A stretch of 9,822 nucleotides of DNA from DATFAS01 sp035254305 (GTDB lineage Bacteria; Bacillota; Bacilli; Aneurinibacillales; RAOX-1), in contig DATFAS010000054.1 in the NCBI GenBank assembly GCA_035254305.1, positions 1 through 9,822 of the forward strand. Direction: 5' to 3'. Position numbers and translations under genes: made by a program. Of this stretch, positions 6,212 to 9,822 are shown one piece after another. The notes under the pieces are model-generated. The model worked only from the letters and a program-made list of their open reading frames with translations. It had not been told where the DNA came from and made no database searches. The first letter of the stretch is position 1. Every line of letters begins with the position of its first letter.

Positions 6212-6563
6212 CCTACTCTCATAGAGATACTGCCAAAAATTATTTTGGGAGAAGATATTAGAGGTTGTTATTTATGAATATGTGGATAAATAATCAAATA
6301 CATTATAGACAAATTAAAAACCCATGAAAACTCCTCATAGGTTTCATTAATCTTCTTCTCCATTTTGCACTCCCTAAGTAACATTTTATTATGAAATTTT
6401 AATACATCTTGCGAAAGGAGTTTAGTATTGAATAATGAAAAGACCATAGCAAAGAATGATTTTTCACTTTCATCCATTCACTATTCATATTTATAGTTTG
6501 TTACCCAAAGTAACCAAGGGTAAAATTGAGAAAGTGAAAAGAAAAAAGAACATTTCAAAACAA
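6212..6563. other. AT-rich intergenic region with weak small ORFs
   Basis: No recognisable gene fills this stretch. A minus-strand frame at 6268-6477 could encode 69 residues but has no ribosome-binding site; its inner ATG at 6363 does (separate entry). On the plus strand, AAAGGAG (6414-6420) precedes TTG 6428 by 7 nt, opening a 22-residue frame that ends at 6496. A hairpin TTACCC/GGGTAA (6501-6506 and 6518-6523, 11-nt loop) lies beyond the stop of the 148-residue membrane protein but has no T-tract. It could be a decayed gene or spacer. Confidence 0.4.
6268..6363 (-). CDS. Possible small hydrophobic peptide (31 aa), unconfirmed
   Basis: ATG at 6363 lies 6 nt after AGGGAG (6370-6375), a fair ribosome-binding site. 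The 31-residue product has a charged start (MEKKINETYEEF) followed by a short hydrophobic stretch, VFNLSIMYLIIYP, that might cross or lie on the membrane. The frame can be read back to an ATG at 6477 for 69 residues, but that start has no ribosome-binding site. I recognise no family. It may be chance in AT-rich DNA. Confidence 0.22.
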   Translation of the reverse strand: MEKKINETYEEFSWVFNLSIMYLIIYPHIHK

Positions 6564-7010
6564 CTATTGATAATAATTATGAGCCTGTTTTACTTTAGCT
6601 GCTCCTGCAACAATCAATAATACTGCTCCAATAGTTAACACAATCCAACCAATCTCCAAATGAACAGATTGAACTATCATGTCAGCCAGACTTTTTGATT
6701 TTTCTCCGAACTGATTACTCAGTTTAGCGGTTATTTTATGAAAAACGAATTGAAGATAAAAGTAGGTGAAGCCCATGACACAAAGTGAAATAATTCCTGT
6801 ATAGATCAGTGGCTTATATTTCCCTGCTAGTATAATTATAAAGGATATTACAGCAAGGATAAGAACAAACACTCCACCACCCTTCCCATTATTGAAATAA
6901 TTAACTTCTCCCAAGTAAGGTATTCTAACCAACGGACAAAAAACCCCAATTGCTAATACAATACAACCAATCATACCCAATATTTTTCTACTTTTTTCTG
7001 TCATCTCCAC
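6564..7010 (-). CDS. Four-helix membrane protein of unknown function
   Basis: A 148-residue protein with four likely transmembrane segments at about 10-28, 46-63, 68-90 and 118-137. A short loop after the first helix contains VNYFNNGKGGG (36-46). A longer polar loop (about 91-117) rich in Lys, Ser and Glu lies between helices 3 and 4. I recall similar small proteins with a GVF-P...NYxxNGxG pattern annotated only as hypothetical membrane proteins, so no function is assigned. The chosen start is GTG 7010, 7 nt after a strong AGGGGGG on the minus strand; the ATG two codons later (7004) is an alternative. It stands alone between the TetR gene and spo0A. Confidence that it is a real gene rests on length, ribosome-binding site and coherent topology. 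Confidence 0.8.
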   Translation of the reverse strand: MEMTEKSRKILGMIGCIVLAIGVFCPLVRIPYLGEVNYFNNGKGGGVFVLILAVISFIIILAGKYKPLIYTGIISLCVMGFTYFYLQFVFHKITAKLSNQFGEKSKSLADMIVQSVHLEIGWIVLTIGAVLLIVAGAAKVKQAHNYYQ

Positions 7011-7160
7011 TTAATTTCCCCCCTTTAAAAATGAATAGGCCGCCTTCCTTCTATTTAAACTCAACACTAGGTAAAATATACCATAAATTCAATATTATTG
7101 ATAGAAACCCCTGCACAACCCAATTCTAAAAGTCTACGCATCTCAAAGACTCTGAAGAAC

Positions 7161-7199
7161 CATAAAATAAAGCCCTCTGACCATAAATGGCAGAAGGCT
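7161..7199 (-). terminator. Probable rho-independent terminator of the spo0A transcript
   Basis: On the minus strand, AGCC, TTCTG and CCAT pair with ATGG, CAGA and GGCT with one mismatch and one bulge (7171-7199), followed directly by TTATTTTATG. The T-rich tail exists only on the minus strand, so it terminates transcription coming from spo0A, about 260 bp after the stop codon. Confidence 0.6.
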
Positions 7200-7344
7200 G
7201 TAGTATCCCTATTTAGCTAATGCGTCAGCTTGTTAAAGCTATGCTTAGCACAGCATTATGCAGGGTATGAGGGAAATAAATATGCACGTACCACTTGAAT
7301 AATCGGTCAAAAAATGCTTAAAATTAACCAATAAACTCCGTTAA

Positions 7345-7379
7345 TATTTCGATTAAAATATATGTGGCTTATCGAAATA
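7345..7379. repeat. 9-bp inverted repeat downstream of spo0A
   Basis: TATTTCGAT (7345-7353) and ATCGAAATA (7371-7379) are exact reverse complements with a 17-nt spacer. A related TTATCGGAA follows at 7382-7390. There is no T-tract. It could be a protein-binding site or an RNA stem. Confidence 0.4.
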
Positions 7380-7455
7380 GTTTATCGGAACTTTAACGCT
7401 TAGTTCATCAGAATTGAACAAGAACAAACGTTTAAATTCCTTTATCTATCCATCC

Positions 7456-8247
7456 TTACCCCACACGGTTCTCAATGCGAAGCTTATCTGCCACCATCGC
7501 GATGAACTCAGAGTTCGTTGGCTTTGCCTTAGAATTACTAACTGTATATCCGAATAAGGTTCCTATGGAATCCATATTTCCCCTAGACCAAGCCACTTCA
7601 ATGGCATGACGAATAGCCCGTTCAACTCTACTCGCAGTAGTGTTGAATTTCTTCGCAATATCAGGATAAAGAACCTTGGTAATAGATCCCAGTAGTTCCA
7701 CATCATTATAAACCATTGTAATCGCTTCGCGAAGATACATATAACCCTTAATATGTGCCGGAACACCAATTTCATGGATAATAGCCGTAATATTTTGGTC
7801 TAATGATTTTGCTTTTGGGGCAATCGTTGAGGATTTAATGACTGATTTCATATTACTATATCCACCTATAGAACTTGCTACCTGGCGGATCCTATTGGCA
7901 AGAACGTCCATATCAAATGGTTTCAATATGTAATAGGATGCTCCAAGCTCCACAGCTTTTTTGGTAACCTCTTCTTGACCGAAGGCAGTTAACATAATAA
8001 CCTTAGGTTGATTCTTAGAATCAAGGCTACGAATATGTTCTAATACGGCTAATCCGTCCAAATGAGGCATAATTATATCTAGAATAAGTACGTCTGGAAT
8101 ACCTTGTGTTTCAAATAATTTAAATACTTCGTTCCCATTGAAGGCGATGCCCATAACCTCCATATCGCCTTGTCCATTTATATAATCCTTTAATAACTCT
8201 GTGAATTCTCTGTTATCATCTGCTAATATGACACTTATCTTGCTCAA
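7456..8247 (-). CDS. spo0A: Stage 0 sporulation protein A, master response regulator of sporulation
   Basis: A 263-residue response regulator, against 267 in B. subtilis. The receiver domain (about 1-125) has the acidic pocket Asp10-Asp11, the phosphoacceptor Asp57 in LILDIIMP, Thr87 in MLTAFGQ and Lys109 in LKPFD. After a variable linker (about 126-147), the Spo0A-specific DNA-binding domain runs to the C-terminus. It includes SLDQNITAIIHEIGVPAHIKGY and the recognition helix region NTTASRVERAIRHAIEVAW (202-220). Phosphorylated Spo0A binds 0A boxes and directs entry into sporulation. The start is TTG 8247, supported by AAAAGGAGAG ending 8 nt upstream; the alignment with known Spo0A proteins also starts here. 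It lies 161 bp after spoIVB with a terminator between, so it has its own promoter (see 8300-8329). The gene looks intact. Confidence 0.97.
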   Translation of the reverse strand: MSKISVILADDNREFTELLKDYINGQGDMEVMGIAFNGNEVFKLFETQGIPDVLILDIIMPHLDGLAVLEHIRSLDSKNQPKVIMLTAFGQEEVTKKAVELGASYYILKPFDMDVLANRIRQVASSIGGYSNMKSVIKSSTIAPKAKSLDQNITAIIHEIGVPAHIKGYMYLREAITMVYNDVELLGSITKVLYPDIAKKFNTTASRVERAIRHAIEVAWSRGNMDSIGTLFGYTVSNSKAKPTNSEFIAMVADKLRIENRVG

Positions 8248-8255
8248 TGATTTTT

Positions 8256-8265
8256 CTCTCCTTTT
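8256..8265 (-). promoter_or_regulatory. Ribosome-binding site fixing the TTG start of spo0A
   Basis: The minus strand reads AAAAGGAGAG followed by 8 nt and TTG. No in-frame ATG or GTG lies near enough to compete, so the rare start is well supported. Confidence 0.75.
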
Positions 8266-8299
8266 ATGTTGAGATAATCGTTCTGTTTCCTCTCATAAA

Positions 8300-8329
8300 C
8301 TTTTCGACAATGAAGAGATAAGTTCCTGC
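8300..8329 (-). promoter_or_regulatory. Candidate SigH promoter of spo0A overlapped by a 0A box
   Basis: On the minus strand GCAGGAACT (8329-8321), a 12-bp spacer and GTCGAAAAG (8308-8300) fit the SigH pattern recalled as RnAGGAWWW-N11-12-RnnGAATWW with a few mismatches. TGTCGAA (8309-8303), an exact Spo0A-binding 0A box, overlaps the -10. A near match, AGTCGAA, lies at 8365-8359. In B. subtilis spo0A is switched to a SigH promoter and controlled by 0A boxes, so the layout makes sense. Confidence 0.6.
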
Positions 8330-8385
8330 CATATCATGACGATTAATTTTTTTTATATTTCGACTTATTTCTATTTTTTTCGTCT

Positions 8386-8424
8386 AAAAATAAAGAAAAC
8401 TCAAGGGATTAACTCGCCTTGAGT
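8386..8424 (-). terminator. Rho-independent terminator of spoIVB overlapping its stop codon
   Basis: On the minus strand ACTCAAGG and CCTTGAGT (8424-8417 and 8406-8399) form a perfect 8-bp stem with a 10-nt loop, followed by TTTCTTTATTTTT. The 5' arm lies within the last codons of spoIVB and the TAA stop (8409-8411) is in the loop. Confidence 0.85.
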
Positions 8425-9722
8425 CCTTTTTCATTTTCGATATCAATACCCGCATCCTTTAGCATCCACTCAATAAATAAACCATAACCACTCGTTGGGT
8501 CATTCACAAATACATGTGTAACAGCTCCAACTAACTTACCCTTTTGAATAATCGGGCTTCCACTCATTCCTTGAACAATTCCACCGGTTTTCTTAAGGAG
8601 CAAAGGATCTGTTACTTTGATAATCATTCCCTTAGTTGCAGGGAACCGTTGTTGAATTACATTCACAATTTCAATATCAAATTTTTCTACCTTTTGCCCA
8701 TCCACAACCGTAAGGATTTGTGCTGGTCCTGCCTCCACCTCTTCCGATAAAGCAATTGGAATCGGTTCCTTAACAATCGTGTTTTCTGGATAAGTAGACA
8801 TTTGGCCAAAAATACCGAATGGTGTATTTTTCACGATATTTCCCAACTTTTCTTTTTCGTTTTGAAAAATAGCGTATTTTTCTCCTGGAGAGCCGTTTGT
8901 TCCTTTTTCAATAGATGTCACCTTGGATTGAACAATATGCCCATCACCTACAACAATCGGTTTTCCAGTGTCCACATCAGAGATTACATGACCAAGCGCT
9001 CCATATTTTTTTGATTTTGGATCATAGAAGGTTAAGGTGCCAACCCCTGCAGCACGATCACGAATATAAAGCCCCATCCTATAGGCCTTATCCTTCATAT
9101 CAAACTCAGGAGTTAGTTCCGTTTCAAATTTCTCATTACCACGCGCAACAACAAGGGAAAGTGATTTTTTCTTGTCTCCAGCTTCCTTTACCAGTTGACC
9201 TACCTCGTCAATATCATTGATATACATCCCGTTTATCTTAATAATCATATCCCCAACATGAACCTTTGCTTTTTCCCCTGGAGATAATTTTTCGGTACCG
9301 TTATCAACTAAATGATGACCAACAACAAGTACCCCCGCAGTTTGTAATTGAACACCGATGGACTGTCCACCAGGATAAACCTTTAAATCTTTCAACACGT
9401 TTACTCTAACGGTCTTAATTGGTACACTTCCAACTTTTAGCTGAAGCTTTGTTTCCCCAGCATGTTTCGGTTCAATGGTCATTGGGGAACTATAATCGAT
9501 GGTCCTTGCGCCAGACCCACCATTCACAGCAACCACATTAGGATTACTTGCTGTAACACTGCCGGATACAGGCCAGGATAGCTTCAATTGCTTGACCCCG
9601 CCCTCGAAGAGACGGATTTCATCAGGCAAAGAGGCAAACTCCTGAAAGGGTGTTGAAAAAATGGTAATTATGGATAACATCAGAAGCAAAAAACCAAGCC
9701 ATTTTTTCTTTATGATGTTCAA
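8409..9722 (-). CDS. spoIVB: Stage IV sporulation protein B, S55-family PDZ serine protease
   Basis: A 437-residue protein. Residues about 8-24 form an N-terminal signal or membrane anchor, consistent with secretion from the forespore into the intermembrane space. A PDZ domain spans about 115-200 (SIGVQLQTAGVLVVGHH, VGDMIIKINGMYIND). The S55 protease domain follows. Its catalytic residues are visible: His245 in GALGHVISD, Ser387 in QGMSGSP, and Asp372 in VTDPLL. The His-to-Ser distance of 142 residues equals that of B. subtilis His236 and Ser378. SpoIVB cleaves SpoIVFA and so triggers pro-SigK processing by SpoIVFB. The start is TTG 9722, with AGGAG 11 nt upstream, slightly long. It is followed by its own terminator and then spo0A, the standard Bacillales order, in which recN usually precedes it just past the window edge. 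Intact. Confidence 0.96.
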   Translation of the reverse strand: MNIIKKKWLGFLLLMLSIITIFSTPFQEFASLPDEIRLFEGGVKQLKLSWPVSGSVTASNPNVVAVNGGSGARTIDYSSPMTIEPKHAGETKLQLKVGSVPIKTVRVNVLKDLKVYPGGQSIGVQLQTAGVLVVGHHLVDNGTEKLSPGEKAKVHVGDMIIKINGMYINDIDEVGQLVKEAGDKKKSLSLVVARGNEKFETELTPEFDMKDKAYRMGLYIRDRAAGVGTLTFYDPKSKKYGALGHVISDVDTGKPIVVGDGHIVQSKVTSIEKGTNGSPGEKYAIFQNEKEKLGNIVKNTPFGIFGQMSTYPENTIVKEPIPIALSEEVEAGPAQILTVVDGQKVEKFDIEIVNVIQQRFPATKGMIIKVTDPLLLKKTGGIVQGMSGSPIIQKGKLVGAVTHVFVNDPTSGYGLFIEWMLKDAGIDIENEKGLKAS

Positions 9723-9770
9723 CTGGTATCACACTCCTACTTTCCCCTACCTACACCTCCATCTTGACTG

Positions 9771-9806
9771 TAATAATAATTTTGCCCTGGCAACCAGCAA
9801 TTATTA
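9771..9806. repeat. Imperfect hairpin upstream of spoIVB
   Basis: On the minus strand TAATAATT and AATTATTA flank a GC-rich centre with a TGG/CCA match and a 2-nt bulge, making a sizeable imperfect stem. No T-tract follows on either strand. It overlaps the spoIVB promoter candidate. Confidence 0.4.
9777..9806 (-). promoter_or_regulatory. Candidate forespore (SigF-type) promoter of spoIVB
   Basis: The minus strand has GGCAAAATTA (9786-9777), nine of ten matches to the SigF -10 pattern GGnnAnAMTR. TAATA (9806-9802) lies 15 bp upstream at the -35 position (four of five matches to GHATR). spoIVB is read in the forespore by SigF and SigG in B. subtilis, so this fits. The site is about 55 bp from the TTG start. 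Confidence 0.42.
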
Positions 9807-9822
9807 CTGCCAAATTGGAGGA

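Larger units (their letters stand above)
7011..7455. other. Long non-coding region downstream of spo0A
   Basis: This 445-bp gap has no convincing gene. It contains a terminator-like hairpin (7161-7199, minus strand), a 9-bp inverted repeat TATTTCGAT/ATCGAAATA (7345-7353 and 7371-7379, 17-nt spacer), and short hairpins such as AGCTT/AAGCT near 7228-7241. A 24-codon minus-strand frame from TTG 7427 to the stop at 7353 follows an AAGGA motif, but is too short to call. The 260 nt between the spo0A stop and the hairpin would be a long 3' untranslated region or a small RNA. Confidence 0.45.

Noticed and set aside
6501..6523. TTACCC/GGGTAA hairpin as terminator of the membrane protein gene
   Set aside because: The stem is short, the loop is 11 nt and no T-tract follows on either strand.
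7353..7427. 24-codon minus-strand frame from TTG downstream of spo0A
   Set aside because: Too short, with only a moderate AAGGA motif at 10 nt; not listed as a gene but noted under the region.
8915..9220. 101-codon plus-strand frame rich in His, Gln and Pro
   Set aside because: It is antisense to the spoIVB PDZ and protease regions and shows no ribosome-binding site or family pattern.
9723..9822. Tail of recN on the minus strand
   Set aside because: recN is expected just upstream of spoIVB, but none of the three frames here matches a RecN ending that I can recall.

Overview
The window reads as chromosomal DNA from an endospore-forming member of the Bacillales. The strongest indicators are a complete spo0A and a complete spoIVB in the order spoIVB-spo0A (both on the minus strand), plus genes closely resembling Bacillus subtilis mmgA and mmgC. 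The names come from recalled family sequences and motifs; no database search was run.

Layout. Bases 2-853 (+) are the C-terminal part of a CPA1-type Na+/H+ antiporter cut by the window edge. A hairpin at about 938-970 lies between it and the convergent minus-strand operon. That operon (read from 5301 down to 1017) holds a thiolase (mmgA), an acyl-CoA dehydrogenase (mmgC) and the two subunits of a glutaconate-CoA-transferase-like enzyme (gctA, gctB). A divergent TetR-family regulator lies at 5618-6211 (+). The 316-bp gap between mmgA and the regulator carries three abutting 13-bp repeats built from alternating GAC/GTC half-sites, a strong candidate for the regulator's operator. A different palindrome in the 68-bp gap before gctA resembles the B. 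subtilis FadR box. From 6212 to 7455 the DNA is sparse: one four-helix membrane protein of unknown function (6564-7010, -), weak small ORFs, and a terminator-like hairpin at 7161-7199. The right end is the sporulation pair spo0A (7456-8247, -) and spoIVB (8409-9722, -), with promoter elements that look sporulation-specific.

How the genes may work together. The CoA-transferase would move CoA onto a free carboxylic acid. The acyl-CoA dehydrogenase would oxidise a short or branched acyl-CoA, and the thiolase would cleave or form an acetoacetyl-type CoA ester. No enoyl-CoA hydratase or 3-hydroxyacyl-CoA dehydrogenase is present, so the route is incomplete here. In B. subtilis the mmg operon also lies near spo0A; here the mmgB (hydroxyacyl-CoA dehydrogenase) position is empty and a CoA-transferase pair has been added. 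The likely sporulation phosphorelay output gene (spo0A) and the protease that triggers SigK activation (spoIVB) form a separate unit.

No new defence system, mobile element, CRISPR array, tRNA or rRNA was seen. The most interesting material is regulatory: the tandem operator array, the FadR-like box inside the operon, the unexplained non-coding stretch downstream of spo0A, and frequent non-ATG starts.
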